Source: Brevibacillus brevis | Lineage (GTDB): Bacteria; Bacillota; Bacilli; Brevibacillales; Brevibacillaceae | Direction of reading: 5' to 3' | NCBI RefSeq assembly: GCF_031583145.1 | Contig: NZ_CP134050.1 | Span: forward strand, 2,238,501-2,302,500 | DNA length: 64,000 nucleotides | In this document: positions 28,882-36,746 of the stretch, piece after piece | Position numbering within the stretch: the first letter of the stretch is position 1 | How the letters are laid out: every line of letters starts with the position of its first letter | Notes under the pieces: generated by a model | What the model was told of the DNA's origin: nothing | The model's input: the letters and a program-made list of their open reading frames with translations, nothing else | Databases searched by the model: none | Program-made: the position numbers and the translations under genes

Positions 28882-29823
28882 TTAGGAACGAGTGCGCTTG
28901 TCCGGGATCAGCCATTGGATGAAGCCGGCGATTTGGCGGGTAAAAGGCAAAGCGACCAAGGAACAGACCAAATTGAAGATCGTCTGGGAATGGGCGATTT
29001 GCATGGAAGGGCTTTCCGTTAAAAATGCGCTGACCAGGGCAAGCTGTGGTAGGAAGGGCAAAAAGGCAAGCGCGCCGGCGACGTTGAACAGCGTATGGCA
29101 CCAGGCTACCTGCTTGGAGGCGGTATTGGTGCCGATGCTGGCGATAACGGCTGTAAAGCAAGTGCCGATATTGGCGCCGAGCACGATGGCGAGCGCGGTC
29201 TCCATGGACAGGATGTGATGGCTTAAAAGTCCCATGGTGATGACCGTAGTCGCGGATCCGCTATGGATCAATCCGGTAAATACGATCCCGGTCAAAAGGC
29301 CGATACCGATGGAATGACTGCTTTCCAAAAACAGGGAGCGGAACGTCTCGGATTGTTCGAGGGGGGCCGCCATCAGCTTCAAGGTGTCGATCCCGAGAAA
29401 GATCAGTCCGAATCCAGCAACGACGAGGCCTGTGCAGCGAATATTCCGCCTCGGCATGAGCCAGAGCGCAACACCGACGAGCAGCATGGGTACGGCGAAC
29501 GATTCCAGCTTGAGAGCGATGAGCTCCGTCGTGACCGTGGTGCCCAGGTTCGTGCCGAGGATGATGCCCACTGTTTGGGTGAATCGGATGATACCTGCAT
29601 TTGTCAGCCCGATTGTCAGGACGGTTACGGCACTGGAGCTTTGCAGGACAAACGTGGATAAAAGCCCCATCCAAAAGCTGTGGAGCGGCGTACGGGTAAA
29701 ACGTGCCATCCACTGCTCCATTTTTTTACCGGCGAGATTTTGAAAGCCGGCCCGCATGGCATACAACCCGCACAGAAAAAAACTGAGCCCAAACGTGAAC
29801 GGGGCAAGGATGGATACGATCAC
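28882..29823 (-). CDS. Na/Pi-cotransporter family membrane protein
   Basis: 313-aa membrane protein with two copies of the Na/Pi-cotransporter repeat. The first has LSTFVLQSSSAVTVLTIGL and the second FTGLIHSGSATTVITMGLL; the QSSSA and SGSATT motifs form the ion/phosphate site in this family (NptA/YjbB group). GTG 29823 is chosen because AAGGAGGA lies nine bases upstream; a longer frame begins at 29892 but lacks a ribosome site. It is divergent from the RNA methyltransferase gene and may move phosphate by sodium coupling. It lacks a PhoU-like C-terminal domain. Confidence 0.85.
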   Translation of the reverse strand: MIVSILAPFTFGLSFFLCGLYAMRAGFQNLAGKKMEQWMARFTRTPLHSFWMGLLSTFVLQSSSAVTVLTIGLTNAGIIRFTQTVGIILGTNLGTTVTTELIALKLESFAVPMLLVGVALWLMPRRNIRCTGLVVAGFGLIFLGIDTLKLMAAPLEQSETFRSLFLESSHSIGIGLLTGIVFTGLIHSGSATTVITMGLLSHHILSMETALAIVLGANIGTCFTAVIASIGTNTASKQVAWCHTLFNVAGALAFLPFLPQLALVSAFLTESPSMQIAHSQTIFNLVCSLVALPFTRQIAGFIQWLIPDKRTRS

Positions 29824-29947
29824 AAAGCAAAATCCTCCTTCCCTAGACATACATACATGCTCTGCTTCCCGACGATGGGAGAAATTCTGCAAGCTACTTA
29901 TACGCTATGCCTGTACAATGACAAGCATGACAAGGAGGCCCTATACA

Positions 29948-31243
29948 GTGGCGAAAGTATTGTTGAATCAGCATCGAAAAAAACGGCTGGAAACCGGTCA
30001 TCCGTGGGTCTTTCAGTCTGAAGTATTGGAGATTCAGGGAGATGTCCAGCCGGGAGAAATCGTAGAAGTCGCCAATCATAAAGGACATTTTTTGGCGAAG
30101 GGGTACATCAATCCGGCTTCCCAGATGATCGTGCGACTTTTGAGCTACGATCCAAAAGAAGAGATCGACTATGCCTTTTTCCTTCGAAAAATCCGGGAGG
30201 CGGCGGAGTTTCGGACGAGATTTGTGGACAACCCCCGTGCGTGCCGGGTCATTTACGGCGAGGCAGATTTCTTGCCAGGGCTGATCGTAGATCGATACGA
30301 GAGCATTCTGGTGGTGCAGGTGCTTTCCCTGGGGATGGAACAGCGGCTGGACTGGATTCGCGATGCGCTGGTGGAGGTATTTCAGCCCGAGGGCATTTAT
30401 TTGCGCAACGACGTGCCGGTTCGCAAGCTGGAGGGATTGGACCAGGGGAAAGGCGTCTTGTACGGCGAGTGCCCGCGTGAAGTCTTGATTGAGGAAAACG
30501 GACTCAAGTACTACGTGGACATCGTGGAAGGACAAAAGACCGGATTTTTCTACGATCAGCGGGAAAATCGCGCGTCGATCGCTCCGCTGATGAAAGGCTG
30601 GGGCGAAAAGCACGGAATCTCGCTTCAGCATGTCGAGGTGGAAGGCGAGCAAAAGCTGCTGCCTGTCGACAAGCGCGGGAAGGTGATCAAGAACCCGTTC
30701 TGGGATGGCGCAGAGGTGCTGGAATGCTTTACCCATACAGGCTCTTTCACGCTGAATGCCTGCAAGCACGGGGCGAAAAAAGTGACGGCGCTCGATATAT
30801 CCGAGCACGCAATCGAAACGGCGAAGCGCAACATCACGCTCAACGGATTCTTGCACCGCGTCGATTTCGTGGTAGCCAACGCCTTCGACTACTTGCGCGA
30901 AAACGTCGAGGCGGGAAAAAGCTGGGATGTCGTCATCCTGGATCCGCCTGCGTTTGCCAAATCACGCGCAGCCGTGAAGGGGGCGATCCGCGGATACAAG
31001 GATATCAATCTGAACGGGATGAAGCTGGTTCGCCCCGGCGGATTTCTGGTGACGGCTTCCTGCTCGTACCATATGTCTCCCGAGCTGTTCCTCGACACCA
31101 TCCAAGAGGCGGCGATTGATGCCAAAAAAATTCTTCGCCTCATCGAGTGGCGCGGAGCAGGGAAAGACCACCCGCAAATCAGTGGAGCGGACGAAGCGCA
31201 TTATTTGAAATTCGCGATCTTTGAAGTGCGGGATCGGAAGTAA
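29948..31243 (+). CDS. RlmI-type class I SAM-dependent rRNA methyltransferase
   Basis: 431-aa protein with an N-terminal PUA domain (about 1-75), an EEHD-like linker and a Rossmann methyltransferase domain. The SAM site is CFTHTGSFTLNACKHGA and the catalytic motif is ILDPPAFAKSR, as in RlmI (23S rRNA m5C1962) and B. subtilis YwbD. About 35 residues (218-255, including KNPFWDG) are inserted between DQRENRASIAPLMKG and motif I; typical members are near 395 residues. GTG 29948 follows AAGGAGG; longer in-frame starts lie in non-conserved sequence. The target site is inferred by family only. Confidence 0.88.
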   Translation: MAKVLLNQHRKKRLETGHPWVFQSEVLEIQGDVQPGEIVEVANHKGHFLAKGYINPASQMIVRLLSYDPKEEIDYAFFLRKIREAAEFRTRFVDNPRACRVIYGEADFLPGLIVDRYESILVVQVLSLGMEQRLDWIRDALVEVFQPEGIYLRNDVPVRKLEGLDQGKGVLYGECPREVLIEENGLKYYVDIVEGQKTGFFYDQRENRASIAPLMKGWGEKHGISLQHVEVEGEQKLLPVDKRGKVIKNPFWDGAEVLECFTHTGSFTLNACKHGAKKVTALDISEHAIETAKRNITLNGFLHRVDFVVANAFDYLRENVEAGKSWDVVILDPPAFAKSRAAVKGAIRGYKDINLNGMKLVRPGGFLVTASCSYHMSPELFLDTIQEAAIDAKKILRLIEWRGAGKDHPQISGADEAHYLKFAIFEVRDRK

Positions 31244-31257
31244 TCGGAAACGAAAAA

Positions 31258-31290
31258 CCCCCGTCATTTTTGGTGACGGGGGCTATTTGT
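31258..31290. terminator. Bidirectional terminator
   Basis: CCCCCGTCA (31258-31266), 7-nt loop, TGACGGGGG (31274-31282). On the minus strand it is followed by TTTTTCG, so it is strongest for the minus gene 31299-31790; it also ends the plus-strand methyltransferase gene. Confidence 0.85.
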
Positions 31291-31298
31291 TTCTGGCC

Positions 31299-31790
31299 TC
31301 ATGCGAATTGCTTGTCGCTGCGGACGCGGCGCAGCACGTCCAGCGACTGCTTGATGCCCAGCTCCTTGCCCAGCAAGACTTGTCCTTCTGCCGGGGTTGC
31401 AGCTCGTGCTTGGGTCAGCATTTGCAGTTCGTGGGTCAGCAAATGCTCGATCAAATACAGCTGCACTTGCCCGATTTCACGCTCGCTCTTTCGGTCGCGT
31501 TCGCTATACCTCAGTCTTTCCTGGCTTTCTTCCACGTACTTGTCGATGTCGTCTTCCAGGAAGTGGGAGGCGTTGCAGATGATTTCGCGGTAATCTTCCG
31601 TCTGGGAGGGAATCGTACGAACCGTGTGGCCAAGGTGACACAGGAGAAACTTGTTCAGTACGACATCGTTCCGCGTGTAATTGTTGTGCAGAAGAGAGTA
31701 TTCCCCCAAAAACGACCCGCTGTCTTTGTCATAGCTGTGCAGCAGCGTATAAGAGGAGCAGTACGTACAATAGACCAGATAGTCTCTCAT
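31299..31790 (-). CDS. Uncharacterised 163-aa protein
   Basis: I do not recognise this protein. The N-terminus has YCTYCSSYTLLHSYD (Cys9 and Cys12 as a CxxC) and later KFLLCHLGH, so a Cys/His metal site is possible. The middle (about residues 75-130) is strongly charged and helical (SERDRKSEREIGQVQLYLIEH), suggesting a coiled coil, followed by a second helix with ARAATPAEGQ. No membrane segment or signal peptide. ATG 31790 is preceded by GGAGGG at six bases. It lies between two plus-strand genes and has its own terminator. Confidence 0.7.
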   Translation of the reverse strand: MRDYLVYCTYCSSYTLLHSYDKDSGSFLGEYSLLHNNYTRNDVVLNKFLLCHLGHTVRTIPSQTEDYREIICNASHFLEDDIDKYVEESQERLRYSERDRKSEREIGQVQLYLIEHLLTHELQMLTQARAATPAEGQVLLGKELGIKQSLDVLRRVRSDKQFA

Positions 31791-32013
31791 GGACATCCCT
31801 CCAAAAAATAGCTCCATGACAGGAAGTTTACTGCTATGATATGAAGGATAAAGTCCATGGGTGAATTCCTTGAAATCCGCGAGTGGTTTGTGTATGCTGA
31901 TGGATGGACTTGGCCCGGCCACAAGAGCAGATGCCGGACTTTTGCATAGCATAGGAGAGAAAGAAACGCAGGTAGGCTCTCTGCCATGCGCAGAGGGGAA
32001 AGGAGCAAGGAAG

Positions 32014-33144
32014 ATGAGAAACGGGAAAATTCGTCTGGGCATTATTTACGGAGGGAAATCTTCGGAGCATGAGGTGTCGTTGCGCACCGCCTTGTCTATC
32101 ATGAAGGCAGTAGACGCGGAAAAATACGAAGTGACCCCCATTTACGTGCAGCTCGACGGCTCATGGGTGAAAGGGGATGCCATCTCCGGACAATTGCCGG
32201 AGCGGATCGATGCCCTGCGGCTGGCTGCGCCAGGCTCGGACGAAACCAGAGACATGCAAGCGACAGGACAGCAAATAGTTCCTTCCTCCAGGCCTGCTTC
32301 CCTGTTTTCAATCGGTCAGCAGGTCGATGTGATTTTTCCGGTCGTCCACGGTCCAAACGGAGAAGACGGGACGATCCAGGGGCTTCTGGAGCTGGCGAAT
32401 TTGCCGTACGTCGGAGCGGGCGTCATGGCCTCCGCTGTCGGCATGGACAAGTGGATGATGAAAACGGTCTTCGGGCAATCGGGCTTGCCGCAAGTGAAAT
32501 ACGTGGGCTTGCTGCGCTCCGATTGGGAGAAGAACCGAGAGGATAGCATGAATCGGATCGAGAAGGAGCTCGGCTACCCATGTTTCGTAAAGCCGGCCAA
32601 TATGGGCTCCAGCGTAGGAGTCAGCAAAGCCAAGAATCGGGAAGAGCTGGCTCATGCTCTCGACGTTGCCGCCAAATTTGACCGCAGGCTGATCGTGGAA
32701 CAGTTTGTGGCTGCGCGCGAGCTGGAGATTGGCGTGCTGGGGAACGAAGAGCTGATCACTTCGGTGGTCGGTGAAGTGATCGCAGCGAAGGAATTTTACG
32801 ATTACGAAGCCAAGTACAAAGGAGCGGGGACGGAATTGTCCATTCCTGCCATCATTCCGGAGCACGTGGCGGAGCAAATTGCCGAGATCGCCAAAAAAGC
32901 GTTTCAGGCGCTGGACGGATCCGGCCTCTCCCGCGTCGACTTCTTCTGGGACGAAAAGAACGACAAGCTGTACATTAACGAAGTCAATACCATGCCGGGC
33001 TTCACCCCGTTCAGCATGTATCCGATGCTGTTTCAGGAGGCTGGTATCAGCTATGGCGAGCTGATCGACAGGCTGGTCCAGCTGGGCATCGAGCGGCATG
33101 CTGACAAGCAGCGCAACATCGTGGCGGCGGAAGAGCTGGAATAG
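32014..33144 (+). CDS. ddl: D-alanine--D-alanine ligase
   Basis: 376-aa ATP-grasp enzyme that makes D-Ala-D-Ala for peptidoglycan. It begins GIIYGGKSSEHEVSLRTA, has HGPNGEDGTIQGLLE, the glycine-rich ATP loop KPANMGSSVGVSKAKN and the metal-binding end FINEVN-like YINEVNTMPGFTPFS. The active-site Tyr is in the usual omega-loop stretch (KEFYDYEAKYKG), as expected of a D-Ala rather than D-lactate ligase. ATG 32014 follows AAAGGAG. murF, often its operon partner, lies nearby but on the other strand. Confidence 0.95.
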   Translation: MRNGKIRLGIIYGGKSSEHEVSLRTALSIMKAVDAEKYEVTPIYVQLDGSWVKGDAISGQLPERIDALRLAAPGSDETRDMQATGQQIVPSSRPASLFSIGQQVDVIFPVVHGPNGEDGTIQGLLELANLPYVGAGVMASAVGMDKWMMKTVFGQSGLPQVKYVGLLRSDWEKNREDSMNRIEKELGYPCFVKPANMGSSVGVSKAKNREELAHALDVAAKFDRRLIVEQFVAARELEIGVLGNEELITSVVGEVIAAKEFYDYEAKYKGAGTELSIPAIIPEHVAEQIAEIAKKAFQALDGSGLSRVDFFWDEKNDKLYINEVNTMPGFTPFSMYPMLFQEAGISYGELIDRLVQLGIERHADKQRNIVAAEELE

Positions 33145-33184
33145 CAGCTGCCCGGTGGTGCGGCAGAGATGACGAATCGTGCGA

Positions 33185-33216
33185 AAAGGGTGCCTTGTAA
33201 AAGGCATCCTTTTTTG
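33185..33216 (+). terminator. Terminator after ddl
   Basis: AAAGGGTGCCTT (33185-33196), GTAA loop, AAGGCATCCTTT (33201-33212), then T run. Confidence 0.88.
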
Positions 33217-33226
33217 CTGCCTTGTC

Positions 33227-33240
33227 TTCGGGTACCCGAA
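33227..33240. repeat. Perfect 14-bp palindrome
   Basis: TTCGGGTACCCGAA is fully self-complementary with no spacer and lies 63 bases before the pseudogene start. It could be an operator left from the time that gene was active. Confidence 0.4.
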
Positions 33241-33302
33241 ACAAAACCGGCATTCGCGCGTCTTACTGATAATCCACTTTTTGCAAACAGGAGCGTGCTT
33301 AC

Positions 33303-33802
33303 GTGAAACGATTCTTCGCTGCTTCCATTCTCGCCATCGGCTTGCTTGCCGCTGCCGTTTGACCCGGTGTGCAAGCGGCTGCGCAATCCGCCCAGATTGC
33401 CCATGAGCCTTCCCTCATCTACCAGATCGCGGCTGACGGGAAGACAGAGAAAGTCATCGCCCAGCTGCCTTACATGCACAGGGGCGCCATTTCGCCCTCG
33501 GGACGATATGTGTATGCCGAACGCGTCAGTTACGGCAAAAATGACCCGACGGTCCCCTATTTGTACGACATCCAAACCAAAAAGCTGACGCAGCTGGGCG
33601 GATACGCCAAGTGGTCAGCTGCCTAACTGATTGGCAGAAGGTAGCCATCGGCATCCACGGGAACATCATGACGCTCATTATGGGCCGTTATGACAAGCGC
33701 TTCGACCTCGCTTTTTGGAAGCGTACGACCAAGCCGGACATCTACAGGCTGACGTTTACAGGATCTACGCTGACGGCGGTCGCTCGCTTGTGGGAGGAAT
33801 AA
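33303..33802 (+). pseudogene. Decayed gene for a secreted beta-propeller-like protein
   Basis: GTG 33303 with CAGGAG upstream opens a clear signal peptide (VKRFFAASILAIGLLAAAV), but an in-frame TGA at 33360-33362 breaks it just before the AXA-type cleavage region (VQAAAQSA). The frame then continues with propeller-like repeats (SLIYQIAADGKTEKVIAQL; SPSGRYVYAERVSYGK; YLYDIQTKKLTQLGG) to a stop at 33624-33626. The match resumes in a different frame from about 33611 (DWQKVAIGIHG, KPDIYRLTFTGS) to the stop at 33800-33802. At least one nonsense and one frameshift lesion, plus loss of most repeats. Either a sequencing artefact or a genuine pseudogene; the two lesions favour the latter. Confidence 0.7.
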
Positions 33803-33804
33803 AA

Positions 33805-33851
33805 AAGACGCCACGTTCCGCACGTACAGACGGGAAGTGGCGTCTTCTTTT
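33805..33851. terminator. Bidirectional terminator
   Basis: AAGACGCCAC (33805-33814) pairs with GTGGCGTCTT (33837-33846). Plus-strand tail CTTTTT, minus-strand tail TTTTATT. Serves the pseudogene remnant and the convergent murF. Confidence 0.85.
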
Positions 33852-33869
33852 TGCAAATGCAGCTTTGCG

Positions 33870-35252
33870 TTACGGCTGGCGCTCCAGGTCGGAGATGATC
33901 GTCCACAGCTCCATGCCGCGCGAAGCTTTGAACAAGAAAGCGTGATGGGCGTCGCGCAGCGGCAGGAGGGCGGCCACGGCTTCTTCTTTGGTCGCGAAGT
34001 GCAGTTTCTTGCCCTCGTACGCATCGCTGATGTGCCGGGAATGCTCCCCGACTGTCACCAGCAAGGAGAAACGATCCTTCCTGGCACTCGCGAACGCTCC
34101 GACCTGCTCGTGCATCTGGTCGCTGTCTGACCCAAGCTCGTACATGTCTCCCAGCACCAGTACTTTCTGCCTGGCCGGGAACAGATCCGCAAACGTCTCG
34201 ATCGCCGCTTGCATGGAAGCCGGGCTGGCATTGTACGCGTCGCTGATGTACAGGGCACCGTGAGCAGACTGTACTTGTTCAAACCGCATGGCCGATAGCT
34301 TCACGGTCGCGAGTGCGTCAGCGATTTGCTCGTTCGTCATCCCCAGCTGTTTGCCGATGGCAGCGGCGGGGAGGGCATTAAGTACACTGTGCTTGCCAAA
34401 GAGGGGCACAAACGCAGAAAAGCGATTCCCGGATGCAAAGCAGACGTCAAAATAGGTTCCCCGTTCGTCCGAGCGGATCTTTTCCGCCCAGACATCGGCA
34501 GGACCTTCCACGGAGTAATACAGGATCTCGCCGGAATACAGATGGGCGATCATGCGCAAATACGCGGAGTCGCCGTTCAGAAGCACTAGTCCGTCCGGTG
34601 CTGTATGAGGGAGCAGCTCGGCTTTGGCGAGGGCGATCTTTTCCCGCGAGCCGAAAAACTCTATGTGCGATTCTCCTATGTACGTAATGACGCTGATCTT
34701 GGGCTTCACGAGCGAAGCGAGCAGATCGATTTCGCCTGCGTGGTTCATGCCGAGCTCCAATACCGCCGCCTGGTGCTCTTCCCCGACTTGCAGCAGCGAG
34801 TAAGGCACGCCCAGGTGGTTGTTCAGGTTTTTGTACGTTTTATAAAGGGGCATCTGGCTTTCCAGCACGTGTGCGATGATATCCTTCACAGTCGTCTTGC
34901 CGATGCTCCCGGTGACCGCGATATACGGAATGGAAGACTCCTTCCGGTAGGCGGCAGCCAGCTTTTGAAATGCTCGCAGCGTATCGTTGACGAGGATCAG
35001 TCCGAAACCGTTGGGCAAGCCTTGCGGGACTTTGTTCTCGTCGGAAATAACAGCTGCGACGGCTCCGTTTTCCGCCGCTTGCAGCAGGAAGTCATGGCCG
35101 TCCCGGGCGCCGCCGGTCAACGCGACAAACAGCGACCCTTCCGTCAGCTGACGCGTGTCAAAGTGAACCGACGAAATGGCAAGACCGGGATCGCCCGCCC
35201 GCACCAGCCCTTCCGCTTTGATGGCCGCATGTTGCAATGCGATTGGTTTCAT
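33870..35252 (-). CDS. murF: UDP-N-acetylmuramoyl-tripeptide--D-alanyl-D-alanine ligase
   Basis: 460-aa Mur ligase adding D-Ala-D-Ala to the UDP-MurNAc-tripeptide. The N-terminal domain contains SVHFDTRQLTEGSLFVALTG, the ATP loop is TGSIGKTTVKDII, the middle has LELGMNHAGEIDLLA, and the C-terminal domain has ISDAYNASPASMQAAIETF and LGDMYELG. All Mur ligase features are intact. ATG 35252 is chosen because AAAGGAG lies nine bases away; GTG 35258 is only three bases from it. It is convergent with ddl across a pseudogene. Confidence 0.95.
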   Translation of the reverse strand: MKPIALQHAAIKAEGLVRAGDPGLAISSVHFDTRQLTEGSLFVALTGGARDGHDFLLQAAENGAVAAVISDENKVPQGLPNGFGLILVNDTLRAFQKLAAAYRKESSIPYIAVTGSIGKTTVKDIIAHVLESQMPLYKTYKNLNNHLGVPYSLLQVGEEHQAAVLELGMNHAGEIDLLASLVKPKISVITYIGESHIEFFGSREKIALAKAELLPHTAPDGLVLLNGDSAYLRMIAHLYSGEILYYSVEGPADVWAEKIRSDERGTYFDVCFASGNRFSAFVPLFGKHSVLNALPAAAIGKQLGMTNEQIADALATVKLSAMRFEQVQSAHGALYISDAYNASPASMQAAIETFADLFPARQKVLVLGDMYELGSDSDQMHEQVGAFASARKDRFSLLVTVGEHSRHISDAYEGKKLHFATKEEAVAALLPLRDAHHAFLFKASRGMELWTIISDLERQP

Positions 35253-35447
35253 GTCCACGAGCTCCTTTTTGTTGGGATGAGTCCAAACCTCGAAGTCATG
35301 CTATCACGCACGCTTTTTTGCCGCAAGGGGAATTTGCTGTCGAACGATTGCTTTTCCCAAGGGCTCTCCGCTATCATGGTACTATCTTTTCTATACATAG
35401 GTGTTTGTACGTAAGCCCGTATTTTCGAAGTTGAAAGGTGATGGAAG

Positions 35448-35780
35448 ATGGAAAAAAGCATATTTACGAGAATCATGGAGGGCGAAATTCCTGCCCGCAT
35501 CGAATACGAAGACGATCAGGTGATCGCCATTCACGACATCGCGCCAAAAGCGCCGGTGCATCTGCTGATCATTCCAAGAAAGCCTATCCCTACGCTGATG
35601 GATGCGACGGAAGAGGATTTGCCGCTGATCGGCCACATTCACGCCGTGGCACAGAAACTCGCCAAAAAACTGGAGCTGAAGGGCTTTCGTCTGATCAACA
35701 ACTGCGGCAAGGAAGGCGGACAGGAAGTTTTCCACATTCACTATCATTTTCTCGCAGGCTTTCAGGAAAAAAGTGAATAA
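35448..35780 (+). CDS. HIT-family protein (HinT type)
   Basis: 110-aa histidine-triad hydrolase, the compact HinT/PKCI type that cleaves nucleoside 5'-phosphoramidates. N-terminus IFTRIMEGEIPARIEYEDD and APKAPVHLLIIPRKPI are diagnostic; the triad is H-I-H-Y-H followed by FLAG (about residues 96-103). AAAGGTGATGGAAG precedes ATG 35448. It is separate from the longer HIT protein at 14748-15200. The gene sits just upstream of rpsU, which has its own promoter. Confidence 0.92.
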   Translation: MEKSIFTRIMEGEIPARIEYEDDQVIAIHDIAPKAPVHLLIIPRKPIPTLMDATEEDLPLIGHIHAVAQKLAKKLELKGFRLINNCGKEGGQEVFHIHYHFLAGFQEKSE

Positions 35781-35783
35781 AGG

Positions 35784-35813
35784 TTGACCTTCGTAAGGCA
35801 ACTATCCTATAAT
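35784..35813 (+). promoter_or_regulatory. Sigma-A promoter of rpsU-yqeY
   Basis: TTGACC (35784-35789), 18-base spacer, consensus TATAAT (35808-35813), 71 bases before rpsU. Confidence 0.85.
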
Positions 35814-35883
35814 GAAGTGTGACAGTCTGTTCGTTCGTTTCGATTCAGGCGTCCCACGGTTTTAGCGGAGGGAGGGAAGACAA

Positions 35884-36057
35884 ATGGCAGAAATTCGAGT
35901 CAAGAAAAACGAGTCTTTGGATAGCGCACTTCGCCGCTTCAAGCGTGAGAGCGCAAAATCCGGGGTGATGGCGGAACTGCGTAAACGTCGCCACTTTGAG
36001 AAGCCAAGCATTAAGCGCAAGAAGAAATCCGAAGCAGCTCGCAAGCGTAAGTACTAA
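35884..36057 (+). CDS. rpsU: 30S ribosomal protein S21
   Basis: 57-aa basic ribosomal protein ([20 protein letters not shown] at the start, C-terminus [13 protein letters not shown]). It binds the 30S platform near the anti-Shine-Dalgarno region. ATG 35884 follows a very strong GGAGGGAGGGAAG. The gene is headed by its own consensus promoter and followed after 17 bases by yqeY, the B. subtilis arrangement. Length is normal for Bacillota S21. Confidence 0.98.
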   Translation: MAEIRVKKNESLDSALRRFKRESAKSGVMAELRKRRHFEKPSIKRKKKSEAARKRKY

Positions 36058-36074
36058 TTGACGGAGGGCTCATC

Positions 36075-36521
36075 ATGAGTGTAATGGAGCGACTCGATCA
36101 AGATATGAAACAAGCAATGAAGGACAAAGCTGCTCTAAAACTCTCTGTTATTCGCATGGTGAAAGCCGCTTTGAAGAATGAAGAGATTAACAAAGGCAGA
36201 CCTTTGTCTGACGACGAAGTGCTGACCATCTTGACTCGTGAGTTAAAACAACGCCGTGAATCCCTCCACGAATTTGAAAAGGCAGGCCGAGTGGACCTCG
36301 CCTCGAAAGCGCGCGAAGAGATTGACGTGCTCGCCGCTTACTTACCCGCTCAGCTAAGCGAAGATGAAATTCGCGAGATCGTTCGGGAAGCGATCGCCGC
36401 TACCAATGCCTCCTCGAAAAAAGAGATGGGCAAAGTGATGGGCGCGATCATGCCGAAAGTGAAGGGCAGAGCAGACGGAAACCTCGTGCAAAAGATTGTA
36501 TCTGAGGAACTACCATCGTAG
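36075..36521 (+). CDS. yqeY: GatB/YqeY-domain protein
   Basis: 148-aa protein of the YqeY family, related to the tail domain of GatB and therefore possibly tRNA- or amidotransferase-binding. Residues 1-60 are a helical bundle ([34 protein letters not shown] split by [20 protein letters not shown]), and the C-terminal part has [16 protein letters not shown] and [17 protein letters not shown], the family signature. ACGGAGGG precedes ATG 36075. Cotranscribed with rpsU; function in cells is not established. A strong terminator follows. Confidence 0.95.
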   Translation: MSVMERLDQDMKQAMKDKAALKLSVIRMVKAALKNEEINKGRPLSDDEVLTILTRELKQRRESLHEFEKAGRVDLASKAREEIDVLAAYLPAQLSEDEIREIVREAIAATNASSKKEMGKVMGAIMPKVKGRADGNLVQKIVSEELPS

Positions 36522-36556
36522 ACGAGTAACACCTCATATAGATACGAACAGAAGAG

Positions 36557-36587
36557 ACCCAGCCTTGAAGAAGGCTGGGTTTTTTCT
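36557..36587 (+). terminator. Terminator of rpsU-yqeY
   Basis: ACCCAGCCTT (36557-36566), GAAG loop, AAGGCTGGGT (36571-36580), T run. Confidence 0.95.
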
Positions 36588-36669
36588 TTAGAAAAGGGGG
36601 AAGGGGTACCCGGCTCCTTCCGCGGTCCCTTTTCCTGCCAGACTTTGGTAGGGGTTTTTTATGAAAAAA

Positions 36670-36697
36670 TGAAACGATTCCCAATCGCTTTCGTATA
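36670..36697 (+). promoter_or_regulatory. Sigma-W-type ECF promoter of yqeZ-floA
   Basis: TGAAAC (36670-36675), exactly 16 bases, CGTATA (36692-36697): an exact match to the B. subtilis sigma-W consensus (TGAAAC-N16-CGTA). It lies 50 bases upstream of yqeZ, whose B. subtilis orthologue is a known sigma-W target. Confidence 0.85.
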
Positions 36698-36746
36698 CCA
36701 TAGTAGCCAATCGTGGAAGCTGATAGGTAGAGAGGAGGGAAATGTC

